From assembly GCF_007280415.1 (NCBI RefSeq), contig NZ_VKKU01000001.1:1302001-1366000 (forward strand): 64,000 bases of DNA. Reading direction: 5' to 3'. The translations under genes and the position numbers were made by a program. Within the stretch, counting starts at the first letter, position 1, and every line of letters starts with the position of its first letter. Positions 18,463-26,856 of this stretch are shown here, piece after piece. The notes under the pieces were generated by a model. That model had not been told where the DNA came from, did not search any database, and saw nothing but the letters and a program-made list of their open reading frames with translations. The stretch is from Sphingorhabdus contaminans (GTDB lineage: Bacteria > Pseudomonadota > Alphaproteobacteria > Sphingomonadales > Sphingomonadaceae).

Positions 18463-20957
18463 GCCTTTCGCTTGCCGCCATCTGGCGCATTTCCCGACGT
18501 GATCTGTCAACGCGGATCCGCGGACTGCGTTTGCTTGCCATCTGCCTGTTCCTTGGCGTTGCTACCCTTGCCGCGATCGGCAGTCTGACTGCCGGGATCA
18601 GCGAAGAACTGTCCCGACGCGGGCAGACCATATTGGGGGGCGATGTCGAAATCGGCATCGCCCAGCGGCAGGCCACTGCGGACGAGCTTGCCGCCATGCG
18701 CAAGGTTGGCGCGGTATCCGAAACGGTGCGGTTGCGCGCAATGGCCATCGGCGAGGATAGCCTTCTGGCCGAACTGAAGGCCGTTGATGGACTCTATCCC
18801 CATTATGGAAAACTGAGGCTTGCCGGTAACGGTACGGCAAAGACGCCCGAAAAGGGCGAAATCTATATCGGGCCCACCCTGTCCGACCGGCTGGATATCA
18901 AACAGAATGAGACGGTCCGCTTTGGCGAAGCGATGTTCAAGGTCGCCGGTATCATTGCCGAAGAACCAGATCGTCTGGGCGAAGGGTTCACGCTTGGCCC
19001 CGTGGCAATCATCAATATGGCGTCGTTACCGGATACAAAACTGATCCAGCCGGGCAGCATGTATGAAGCGAAGTACCGCATCAAACTGCCGCCGCAACAG
19101 GATGCCACCGCGATTGCCAAATCGCTTGAGGCGCAGTTTCCGTCGGCAGGTTGGGAAATTACCGACCGGTCCAACGGCGCGCCCGGAACGCGGCGTTTCA
19201 TTGAACGGATGGGCCAGTTTCTGACACTGGTCGGTCTGGCGGCGCTGGTTATCGCAGGGATCGGCGTCGGCAATGGCGTCGGGAGTTACCTCGCCAGCAA
19301 ACGTGCCAGCATCGCCACGCTGAAAGTGAACGGCGCCGATAGCGGCATCATTTTCCGCATCTATATGCTTCAAATCCTCGCCGTCTCTATCGCGGCTATC
19401 TTCGTCGGGCTTGCCGTTGGCAGCGTCATGCCCTTGGCAATCGGCTGGGTTGCGGGCGATATATTGCCCGTTGCGCCGGGCTATACCCTACACCCCCTGC
19501 CTCTGGCCGTCAGCGCGCTTTACGGCTTGCTCATCGCCATTGCCTTCGCGTTACCGCCCCTGGCGCGCGCGCGCACGGTTCCCGCAGCGGGGCTGTTCCG
19601 TTCCCTTGTGGAAGGGGATTCCCGCATCGACCGGCGCAGTCTGGTCTGGGTAATCGGCGCGATCATCGCCATCATCGCCATTGCCGTCGGAACTGCACGA
19701 GAGCCGCTCTTTTCACTCGCATTCGTTGGCGCGGCGTTCGGTTTGCTTCTGCTGCTCACCGGTATTGCCTGGCTGCTGCGGTTCATCGTGGTTCGCCTGC
19801 CCCGTCCCAAAGCACCGCTTCCCCGTCTGGCGCTTGCCAATTTGCACCGGCCCGGCGCACAGACTCAGGCTCTGGTTGTGGCACTTGGACTCGGGCTCAC
19901 GCTGTTTGTTACGCTGGCGACAATTCAGACGAGTATCGGCAACGAAATCAAAAACAGCATCCCCGAACGGGCACCCAGCTTCTTCATTCTCGATATCCCG
20001 CGCGACGGCGCAGAGCGTTTTACAGACATGGTCAAGGACGCCGATCCCAAGGCAAACGTGAACATGATCCCGGCGCTGCGCGGGACCATCGTTGAATTTG
20101 GCGGCCAGCGCGTAGACCAGTTGAAGGAACTGCCCGAAGGCGCATGGGTGCTGAACGGCGATCGTGGATTAACCTACAGCGCGGAGCTTCCCAAGGGCAG
20201 CGAAGTGGTCGCCGGCACATGGTGGCCCAAAGATTATAAGGGGCCGCCGCTCATCAGCCTCGAAGCCGAAGTCGCAGCCACGCTGGGCCTGAAGGTCGGC
20301 GACAGTATGACCGTCAGCCTGCTCGGCGTCGAGGTGCCTGCAAAAATTGCCTCCTTGCGGACGGTAAAATGGGACAATTTCGGATTGAATTATGTGATCG
20401 TCTTTTCGCCCGGCAGCCTTGATTCCGCACCGCATAATATGGTCGCCACCGTAACGGTTTCAAAACCGGCCGAAGCGGTTCTGGCAAAGGCCTTGCCGCC
20501 TGCCTTCCCGTCTGCATCGCTGATCGAAGTGGGTGAAGTCACCGCACAGATTACCACGCTTCTGTCACAAATGGCGCAAGCCATTGCCGCCGCCGCATCC
20601 ATTGCGATTTTGGCCGGTATCGCCGTTCTCGTTGGGGCGATTGCGGCCGCCCGGCAATCACGGATTTATGACAGCGTCATCATGAAACTTCTGGGATCTT
20701 CGCGTGGCCAGATATTGGGGGCGCAGGCGATGGAATATGGCATTCTCGCTTTGGTTCTTGGTGTGTTGTCGCTGGGGCTGGGAATGGCCGCAGGATGGTA
20801 TGTCGTGGTCGAGATATTCGATTTCAGTTTCGCGCCCGATCCGCTCATTCTGGCGATTACGCTCGTGGGCGGGGCCGGCATCACCTTCATTCTGGGGATA
20901 GTGGGCTCGCTTCCGATCCTCGCCGCACGCCCGGCCGAGGCCTTGCGCAGCCTTTAA
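18459..20957 (+). CDS. FtsX-like ABC transporter permease (YbbP-like)
   Basis: 832 residues, the size of YbbP-type permeases with two FtsX domains. An N-terminal transmembrane segment (LRLLAICLFLGVATLAAIGSL) precedes a periplasmic domain, followed by a cluster of hydrophobic segments at about 250-420, a second periplasmic domain and a final cluster of segments at about 700-830. It pairs with the ATPase just upstream. Family members are thought to move lipids or envelope components or to transmit force rather than import solutes. Confidence 0.9.
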   Translation: MSLSLAAIWRISRRDLSTRIRGLRLLAICLFLGVATLAAIGSLTAGISEELSRRGQTILGGDVEIGIAQRQATADELAAMRKVGAVSETVRLRAMAIGEDSLLAELKAVDGLYPHYGKLRLAGNGTAKTPEKGEIYIGPTLSDRLDIKQNETVRFGEAMFKVAGIIAEEPDRLGEGFTLGPVAIINMASLPDTKLIQPGSMYEAKYRIKLPPQQDATAIAKSLEAQFPSAGWEITDRSNGAPGTRRFIERMGQFLTLVGLAALVIAGIGVGNGVGSYLASKRASIATLKVNGADSGIIFRIYMLQILAVSIAAIFVGLAVGSVMPLAIGWVAGDILPVAPGYTLHPLPLAVSALYGLLIAIAFALPPLARARTVPAAGLFRSLVEGDSRIDRRSLVWVIGAIIAIIAIAVGTAREPLFSLAFVGAAFGLLLLLTGIAWLLRFIVVRLPRPKAPLPRLALANLHRPGAQTQALVVALGLGLTLFVTLATIQTSIGNEIKNSIPERAPSFFILDIPRDGAERFTDMVKDADPKANVNMIPALRGTIVEFGGQRVDQLKELPEGAWVLNGDRGLTYSAELPKGSEVVAGTWWPKDYKGPPLISLEAEVAATLGLKVGDSMTVSLLGVEVPAKIASLRTVKWDNFGLNYVIVFSPGSLDSAPHNMVATVTVSKPAEAVLAKALPPAFPSASLIEVGEVTAQITTLLSQMAQAIAAAASIAILAGIAVLVGAIAAARQSRIYDSVIMKLLGSSRGQILGAQAMEYGILALVLGVLSLGLGMAAGWYVVVEIFDFSFAPDPLILAITLVGGAGITFILGIVGSLPILAARPAEALRSL

Positions 20958-21910
20958 TCGCGGGCGAGACGCTTTGCCAATGGTGCGGAAGCGATCAGCT
21001 GCAGCTGGTGGTAGAGGATGGTGGGAACAATCATCAATCCCGCCAGCGTAGGCGGAAAAAGCAGCGCCGCCATTGGTGCACCGATTGCAATGCTCTTGTG
21101 CGCCCCTGCGAACAGCAGGCTGATGCGGTCGTCGTGCGAAAATCCCAAGGCCCCGCCAATCATCCACGCCGCGCCAAAAGCGATGCCCAGAAAGATGCCC
21201 GCAAAGAACAGCAGGTAGACGAGCGACAGGCCATCAATACCCGCCAAAGCCCCGCTGGTGACGGCGGCACCAAAGGCAACATAGACGGCCAGCAGAATAA
21301 CGCCGCGGTCAAAAAAGGTCAGCAGATAACGCTGGTCCGCCGCCCATTTGCCGAACCATTTTTGCATTGCTTGCCCGATGACGAACGGCAGCAGCAGCAT
21401 GGTGATAATCTTTACCACGACATTCCCCCCAACCGCTGCGCCCGAGGCGCTGCCCAGCAGCAGGGCAAAGAGCAACGGTGTCAGGAATATGCCCGAAAGA
21501 TTGGATAAAGCAGAACCGATGACCGATGCGGCGATATTGCCCCTTGCGAGTGATGTGTAACTGACAGCCGACTGCACCGTGGATGGCAGGATGGCCGCAT
21601 AGAGCAGGCCGGCCGCGAGCGATGCGGGTAAAAACTGGGCCGCAATCCTCGACAATCCGATTCCGAACAGAGGCATTAACAGGAAGGTGAAGGCCAGCAT
21701 TGTCCCCTGCAGGCGCCAGCCCAGCATGGCCCGTGCAACCTCCTGACGTGGCAATCGCAAGCCATGCAAGAAAAACAGGACGAAAATTCCCGCAAATGAT
21801 ATATTCTGTGCCCAGGGAAGTGCTTCGTCGGACAGCGGGATCATCCATGCAACCGCGAGCGTAGCAAATAGCAGCAATACGAAATTGTCGGGAAGGAATT
21901 TTCGGAGCAC
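20954..21910 (-). CDS. bile acid:sodium symporter family protein (SBF-like)
   Basis: 318 residues with about ten hydrophobic segments and no signal peptide. The pattern LPSTVQSAVSYTSLARGNIAASVIGSALSNLSGIFLTPLL and GAHKSIAIGAPMAALLFP matches the SBF-like (PF13593) branch of Na+-coupled organic anion carriers. The substrate is unknown. It converges on the permease gene with a 4-base overlap of stop codons. Confidence 0.88.
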   Translation of the reverse strand: MLRKFLPDNFVLLLFATLAVAWMIPLSDEALPWAQNISFAGIFVLFFLHGLRLPRQEVARAMLGWRLQGTMLAFTFLLMPLFGIGLSRIAAQFLPASLAAGLLYAAILPSTVQSAVSYTSLARGNIAASVIGSALSNLSGIFLTPLLFALLLGSASGAAVGGNVVVKIITMLLLPFVIGQAMQKWFGKWAADQRYLLTFFDRGVILLAVYVAFGAAVTSGALAGIDGLSLVYLLFFAGIFLGIAFGAAWMIGGALGFSHDDRISLLFAGAHKSIAIGAPMAALLFPPTLAGLMIVPTILYHQLQLIASAPLAKRLARD

Positions 21911-22036
21911 GTCGGGCCACTATTGTTAAAGCAGCCGCCTGATGGCTCAAAATTGGCAGAGCAGCAAGCGCGCACTTTACCACATATACAAAGTCATGCT
22001 ATGTATATCGGGAATTTTTGGAAAAGGACTGATTCA

Positions 22037-22972
22037 ATGGGCATATGGAACCGTAAACTCGTGCTGGTAACTTCGTCGGCAATTCTGGCATTTGCCGCTG
22101 TGCCCTCATATTCCGCTGGCGGCGGCGGGGGTGGCGGGGGTGGCGTTCCGAGCCAGTCCGCACCCGAATACGACCCCGCGGTCGACTATCAAAAGGGCGC
22201 GACCGCCTTTCGCGCCGGACAATATGCCGACGCGGCAAAGTCCTTCAAACGTGTTGTCGGCGCAATGCCCCGCAACGCCCAGGCCCAATATCTTCTGGGT
22301 GCCAGCTATATGGCGCTCTCGGATTTCAAAAAGGCCAAGGGTCCGCTCGCAGCGGCGGTGCGTTATGACGACAAGTTGATCGAGGCCCGTCGGGATCTCG
22401 GCATTGTGCATGCCAAACTTGGCGCCGCCGACAAAGCCGGCGAGCAGGTCGCTGCGCTGAAAGCCATGGCGTCCAACTGCGGCACCGGATGCCGTGACGC
22501 CGCGCGCCTGAATGACGCCATTGCCAAGGTTGAGGCGGCAGTTGCTGCTGGCAAGACGGCTCTCGGCCCTGTGAAGCCCGATGTCGATCTGGCCCAGGCG
22601 ATTACGGCGGATGCCGTTTATGTACAGGCGGTCAGCCTCATCAATGAAAAGCGCTATGAAGAGGCGATTGCGCAACTGGACAACGCCCTTTGGGCCGCTG
22701 GCCCGCACCCCGATATCCTCACCTATCTCGGCTTCGCAAACCGCAAGCTTCATAAATATGACGTGGCAGAAGGCTATTATCAGGCAGCCCTTTCGATCGC
22801 ACCGAAGCATCGCGGTGCGCTGGAATATTATGGCGAACTGAAGCTCGAACGCGGAAATGTCGCCGGAGCCAAAGCACATCTGGCGCAACTGGAAACAATT
22901 TGCGGCTTCGGCTGTCATGAGGCCGACGAACTGCGCCGCTGGATCAAGGAAGCCGGCTCATCCGCAGGCTAA
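22037..22972 (+). CDS. exported tetratricopeptide-repeat protein
   Basis: 311 residues. A signal peptide (MGIWNRKLVLVTSSAILAFAAVPSYSA) is followed by a run of nine glycines and then TPR units starting near residue 55 (YQKGATAFRAGQYADAAKSFKRVVGAMPRNAQAQYLLG) and near 205. Two Cys pairs in matching contexts (CGTGC and CGFGC) probably form disulfides in the periplasm. The ATG at 22037 has an AAGGA ribosome site; an upstream in-frame ATG adds a non-signal extension. The function is likely protein-protein scaffolding. It overlaps the cytochrome gene that follows. Confidence 0.87.
   Translation: MGIWNRKLVLVTSSAILAFAAVPSYSAGGGGGGGGGVPSQSAPEYDPAVDYQKGATAFRAGQYADAAKSFKRVVGAMPRNAQAQYLLGASYMALSDFKKAKGPLAAAVRYDDKLIEARRDLGIVHAKLGAADKAGEQVAALKAMASNCGTGCRDAARLNDAIAKVEAAVAAGKTALGPVKPDVDLAQAITADAVYVQAVSLINEKRYEEAIAQLDNALWAAGPHPDILTYLGFANRKLHKYDVAEGYYQAALSIAPKHRGALEYYGELKLERGNVAGAKAHLAQLETICGFGCHEADELRRWIKEAGSSAG
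22946..22950 (+). promoter_or_regulatory. ribosome-binding site pointing to an ATC start for the cytochrome gene
   Basis: AAGGA lies nine bases before an in-frame ATC at 22960, the correct distance for a Shine-Dalgarno site. No ATG, GTG or TTG exists in this frame between the stop at 22918 and the TTG at 23011, which lies inside the predicted signal peptide. Confidence 0.4.
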
Positions 22973-23889
22973 GCGCGACCTTCGCGACCATTTTACTGGG
23001 CGGAGCGGCCTTGGCGGCCTCTCCGTCCGATTTCCTGCAATCATTCTGGTGGACCGCACAGGGCGAAGAACTTGCCGCTGCGAGCACACAGCCCTCCGCT
23101 TGCCTCGCGATCAGTGCACAGGATGCCGAACGGGTCAGCGCCGGGCAGGCGCTTTTTAACACCCCTGCCCTGCTCGGCGGACAGGCGGCAAAGGCGGGAC
23201 TGAACTGCGCCAGTTGCCACGTCAATGGCCGCAACAATCCGTACTTTTTCGTGAAAGGTTTGTCAGGCCAACCGGGGACGGCCGATGTCACGACGGCATT
23301 TTTCAGCATGGCGCGCGCCAATGCCGTACAGGATCCGGTCAAGATCCCCGACCTGGCCCAGCCCGGCAAAATATCCCGCGCGCCGGGGGATCCAGCTTTG
23401 GAACGCTTTATACGCACGCTGGTCGTCGATGAATTTTCGGGCAAAGAACCAAGCGCCGCAACATTATCCGCACTGGCCGCCTATGTGCGCGCCATAGTGC
23501 CTTGCCCGGAGGACCGGCTTCAGAACCGCAATGTCGGGGACCAGATCATGCTGATCGCTGCAGCGGTCCAGGGCGCACAGGACATCCAAAACCGCAATGA
23601 CCGCGCCACCCTTCACCTGCTGGTGCGCGCCATCCGTCACCAACTGGGCCTGATCCACGAACGTTACAACGGCTCTCGCCTGACCCAACAACGTCAGGCG
23701 CTGCTCGACAGTTCGCGGGCGCTGGAACCGTTGGAGGATCAGGACGACCTCGCACAGATCACCCCTGCCCTCCTCGACTGGCACCGGAATTTCGAGGAAA
23801 CTCTTGTGCCAAAACTGCTGGCAACAGAACGCCATTCGCTCTACGCGACCAAAGTTCTTCGGACGGAACTGAGAAAGCGACGACCGTAG
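22960..23889 (+). CDS. exported mono-haem c-type cytochrome-like protein, start uncertain
   Basis: About 309 residues if read from ATC at 22960. That reading gives a normal signal peptide (IRRLSATFATILLGGAALAA). A single haem motif CASCH (Cys83, Cys86, His87) is followed by GRNNPYFF, and the last 120 residues are helical without further haem motifs. Export is needed for haem attachment, so the TTG at 23011, which removes the signal peptide, is unlikely to be the true start. The gene overlaps the TPR gene by 13 bases and the two probably work together in the periplasm. Its electron partner is unknown. Confidence 0.75.
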   Translation: MRRLSATFATILLGGAALAASPSDFLQSFWWTAQGEELAAASTQPSACLAISAQDAERVSAGQALFNTPALLGGQAAKAGLNCASCHVNGRNNPYFFVKGLSGQPGTADVTTAFFSMARANAVQDPVKIPDLAQPGKISRAPGDPALERFIRTLVVDEFSGKEPSAATLSALAAYVRAIVPCPEDRLQNRNVGDQIMLIAAAVQGAQDIQNRNDRATLHLLVRAIRHQLGLIHERYNGSRLTQQRQALLDSSRALEPLEDQDDLAQITPALLDWHRNFEETLVPKLLATERHSLYATKVLRTELRKRRP

Positions 23890-23929
23890 GGCTCTAATCT
23901 TCCTTAGTTCAGAAACCTTTTCGCCCAAC

Positions 23930-23982
23930 AAAAAGGGCCGATAGCAAGCTTCGCGAAATCAATTGCGCTTGCGATTATCGGT
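23930..23982 (-). terminator. probable intrinsic terminator of the zinc-ribbon gene
   Basis: On the minus strand, GCTTGC-TATCGG arms (plus-strand 23968-23982 and 23938-23949) form a 12-pair stem with a 3-base bulge, closely followed by CCCTTTTTGTT. The stem begins inside the end of the zinc-ribbon gene, and it separates that gene from the convergent cytochrome gene. Confidence 0.5.
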
Positions 23983-24346
23983 CTTGGTCCGACGGTAAAT
24001 AGCGGAGTTCTTCGATTTGTTGAGCGGTCCGTAAGCCTGGATCGGTTGCGATCACCTCAAGTGAAGCCACACGCTCTTGCAGGTGCGCAATCATCGAACG
24101 CAATCTCTGATTTTCCTCATCAAGAGATTCAATAGTTTTTTCAGGCTTTGAGGCAATGTCGACATATAATTCGACAAACCCGCATTCGTCACAACGCGAC
24201 CCGCGCAAGTCGGCGGCGCGAAAGCTTCCTGTCATGCTTTTCCAGAACCCTGGTTTGCCCTCCATCCAGCGAATTCGCGTCCCCGTATCGGGAAGGTAAC
24301 CGTAACCCGTTGACATACGCCCGCGACATTTTGGACAATCCGCCAT
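23975..24346 (-). CDS. zinc-ribbon protein with C-terminal coiled coil
   Basis: 123 residues. Two Cys pairs (CPKC near residues 4-7 and CDEC near 53-56) should bind one zinc ion, with the region between them (RIRWMEGKPGFWKSM) resembling the PF20097/DUF6487 type. From about residue 68 the chain is a predicted helix or coiled coil (ESLDEENQRLRSMIAHLQERVASLEVI). The function is unknown. Confidence 0.8.
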   Translation of the reverse strand: MADCPKCRGRMSTGYGYLPDTGTRIRWMEGKPGFWKSMTGSFRAADLRGSRCDECGFVELYVDIASKPEKTIESLDEENQRLRSMIAHLQERVASLEVIATDPGLRTAQQIEELRYLPSDQDR

Positions 24347-24484
24347 TCAAGTGCCTCCAGCTGGATTCACCAATAACACAGTTAAGAAATCGGGCAATCA
24401 AACAGCATACAAATATCAGATCAGAAAATTTGGTTCAATTTTATCACATAACAATTCTATCGGATCAGAATGTCGCACCATTTC

Positions 24485-25885
24485 TCAAATTGTGCATGTC
24501 GCTACATCTGATTTAAACACCAGTCCCGTCGTAAGTACGGCTCTAAATACATTATACCCACCGGTATTCGGGAAAAATGCATGAAAAAAGAGCTGCGGTT
24601 TGCCGTCCATGCCCGGTGCAACCGACGCGTGGCCGGGCCCCCACCAATTTGGACGAGATTTAAGTAAAGGCTCAGCTTGTTTGACATAGGGACCAAGCGG
24701 ATTGTCTGCAACGGCCACGCCAATTCCATAAGCGGGCGTCCCAAAATCATTACCTGCGTAAAAGAGCCAGTAACGTCCTTCCTGCTTCGTTACCCATGGA
24801 CCTTCAATCAAATGCCCTTCCCATTCTAGGTCATTTGCAAGTACGAGCGTTTCGTGACCAATAAGTTGTCCCGTTTCCGACAATAGCTGGCCGTAAATCG
24901 GCGTACTCATTGCTTCACGGATTATCGCGGCATCTGGTTCTTCAGAAAGCACCGCTTTAACGTGGCTCCAGTTGTCGAGCACGGCTTCGATCAGGGGCTG
25001 CATAAAGAAAAACCGCTCCATCGGCCGCCGTGTTTGGGCGAAGGGAAGAAGTGCGGCCACGACTATCGCGGTTTTACGATCGGTGGGTGCGGTAAAAAGT
25101 TGCTCAATCAATTCGGGGCGACGCCCCAATAATCCCGCCAGAGGGCGCGGCCACACACCATTAGTATCTCTTTTCCAGAACAGATAACGGTCGCCATTTG
25201 TGTCGATGAATATGTGACTGTCGATCACGCCCCCACTCATTACGGGCTGAGTTCCCGCGTCCACCGCGCCCTCGCTTTGATATGCGAAGCCATCAACCAA
25301 CGGATCGCCTCGGTCGCGCCAAGGCCCTAAAGGATGGTCTGCTTTAGCAAGACCAATTGCCAGCACATTATCATGCTTTCGCGCCGTGTAGACCAACCAG
25401 TATTCGTCACCTATTTTTGCCATTTCAGGCGCCCAAAAATCCGCAAATCCTTTGCCTGTAGCCGCCCATGAGGGCGTCTCGCCTTCGGCAAAGACAAAAC
25501 CTTTATGCTCCCAAAATTCCAGATCAGCGCTGAATAGAATTGGAAATGCGTCGGCCCCATCGTTTGAGGTAGCAACGAGCCAATAGCCATCTTCCGTTTT
25601 CAGCACGGCAGGGTCGCCATAGCCCGCATGTGTTCGTGGACTGAGATTTTCCGTTACCAGTGGCTTCCAGTCCGCAGGTTCGCCCGCACCGATATGGGGC
25701 CCATCGAGAACATGTGGCGGACGGCTGCCAATGTCTTTGGCCAAGGTCGCAAAAAAACGCTGATACTCGGCATGGGAACCGTTCGCGATCAAATAGATAA
25801 ATTCGTCTTCATCGGACTTGACCGTTACTTTTACCCCGTCGCCTTCCGCAATGGCGCTGACGGCAAAATGCTGATTCGTGTTCAT
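24485..25885 (-). CDS. glycoside hydrolase family 43 enzyme, predicted cytoplasmic
   Basis: 466 residues with no signal peptide. The five-bladed propeller active-site residues can be placed: Asp in [19 protein letters not shown] (base), Asp in [18 protein letters not shown] and Glu in [20 protein letters not shown] (acid). GH43 enzymes cleave arabinosyl, xylosyl or galactosyl linkages. An insertion of about 90 residues (around 235-330, [19 protein letters not shown] and following) separates two conserved parts and is not typical of small GH43s. It is divergent from the dioxygenase gene across a shared island operator. Without a signal it would act on oligosaccharides brought in by the ABC importer. 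Confidence 0.87.
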   Translation of the reverse strand: MNTNQHFAVSAIAEGDGVKVTVKSDEDEFIYLIANGSHAEYQRFFATLAKDIGSRPPHVLDGPHIGAGEPADWKPLVTENLSPRTHAGYGDPAVLKTEDGYWLVATSNDGADAFPILFSADLEFWEHKGFVFAEGETPSWAATGKGFADFWAPEMAKIGDEYWLVYTARKHDNVLAIGLAKADHPLGPWRDRGDPLVDGFAYQSEGAVDAGTQPVMSGGVIDSHIFIDTNGDRYLFWKRDTNGVWPRPLAGLLGRRPELIEQLFTAPTDRKTAIVVAALLPFAQTRRPMERFFFMQPLIEAVLDNWSHVKAVLSEEPDAAIIREAMSTPIYGQLLSETGQLIGHETLVLANDLEWEGHLIEGPWVTKQEGRYWLFYAGNDFGTPAYGIGVAVADNPLGPYVKQAEPLLKSRPNWWGPGHASVAPGMDGKPQLFFHAFFPNTGGYNVFRAVLTTGLVFKSDVATCTI

Positions 25886-25934
25886 AAAGCTCGCATTACC
25901 TACTCGCCTCGGTCTAGGAAAGTCTCTAAATATG

Positions 25935-25946
25935 ATTTATATGATA
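25935..25946 (-). promoter_or_regulatory. sugar-island operator copy 1
   Basis: TATCATATAAAT on the minus strand, in the 88-base gap between the divergent GH43 gene and the PhyH dioxygenase gene. It is identical over 12 bases to copies 3, 4 and 5. It ends 27 bases before the dioxygenase ATG, so a bound protein would block transcription or initiation. Confidence 0.65.
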
Positions 25947-25973
25947 TAATTATCTTAGGGAGGATAAGTGTTG

Positions 25974-26801
25974 ATGGACACGGATTATGATGTCGCCGAG
26001 ATCATGGGCGGAATTTATGGCGCTGGTATCATTTCGCTTGTTGCCGCATATGATGTCGCGCTGATCGATCAAGTTCACAGGAGCATATTGCGATTGTACG
26101 ATGCCGCACGCGCGATCGACGGCGGGGCCTTACCTAGAGGCCCCGAACGCTGGTATGTCGAGGTTGCCCCCGAAAGTATCGACAATTTCGTGGAAATCGT
26201 ATCGCATCCTTGGTTCCTTGCGGTTAGCGAGGCAATTTTGGGGCCAGCATGGTCAATTGTCGAAGTCGGATTTGACATTCCGTTCCCCGGCGCAGAAATC
26301 CAGCCATGGCATCGTGACTTTGCCGCGCCTGATGCAACACTAAACGGTAGGCGGATTAACTCACTCGCCTTCAATCTGACCGCTGTTGATACGACAGCCG
26401 AGATGGGACCGTTTGAAATTGCACCTGGCACACAGTGGGACCGCATTGACGAATGCCAGCAGGGTATGTTTCCGGCGCCCACCCGTTGGCAACGTTATGA
26501 AGCACGCGCCGTCAAGAAACTATCTCAGCGTGGTACAATTTCCGCGCGGTCCGCTCTAACTGTCCATCGCGGTACTGCAAATCGTTCCGGCCATGCGCGG
26601 CCGGTTCTGGTCATAGGCGTCGATGCGCCCGATGCGAACAATTCTGCACATCACGATCTGCAAATGACGCGAGGATTTTTCGATGCTCTTCCCGATATTC
26701 TGACAGGACGTTTTCGTTGCAGATTGGTCGACGAAATAACTCCGGTGCGTCAAAAACATGTTATCGAAGGTCTAATAGATCACCCGCCGCACGGATATTG
26801 A
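25974..26801 (+). CDS. phytanoyl-CoA-dioxygenase-family Fe(II)/2-oxoglutarate oxygenase
   Basis: 275 residues. The iron triad is His113, Asp115 (PWHRDFAAPD) and His198 (LTVHRGTANRSGHARP), with Arg209 placed to bind 2-oxoglutarate. A strong AGGGAGGA ribosome site precedes three adjacent in-frame starts (GTG 25968, TTG 25971, ATG 25974); ATG is preferred. PhyH-type enzymes hydroxylate or oxidatively demethylate small molecules. Its place between a GH43 gene and a sugar importer suggests it acts on a modified sugar or glycoside, but no substrate can be named. Confidence 0.83.
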   Translation: MDTDYDVAEIMGGIYGAGIISLVAAYDVALIDQVHRSILRLYDAARAIDGGALPRGPERWYVEVAPESIDNFVEIVSHPWFLAVSEAILGPAWSIVEVGFDIPFPGAEIQPWHRDFAAPDATLNGRRINSLAFNLTAVDTTAEMGPFEIAPGTQWDRIDECQQGMFPAPTRWQRYEARAVKKLSQRGTISARSALTVHRGTANRSGHARPVLVIGVDAPDANNSAHHDLQMTRGFFDALPDILTGRFRCRLVDEITPVRQKHVIEGLIDHPPHGY

Positions 26802-26830
26802 CCATGAGGCCAAATTGAGCAATACATAAT

Positions 26831-26842
26831 ATATATATGATA
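26831..26842 (-). promoter_or_regulatory. sugar-island operator copy 2
   Basis: TATCATATATAT on the minus strand, one mismatch from the other four copies, inside the 55-base gap before the ABC importer operon. It ends 14 bases before the ATPase start codon. Confidence 0.55.
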
Positions 26843-26856
26843 ATTGGGGAGCGGAG

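Noticed and set aside
22861-22972. CGFGCH in the TPR protein as a CXXXCH haem site
   Set aside because: A parallel CGTGC in the same protein lacks the His, so the pattern is better explained as a repeated structural Cys pair.
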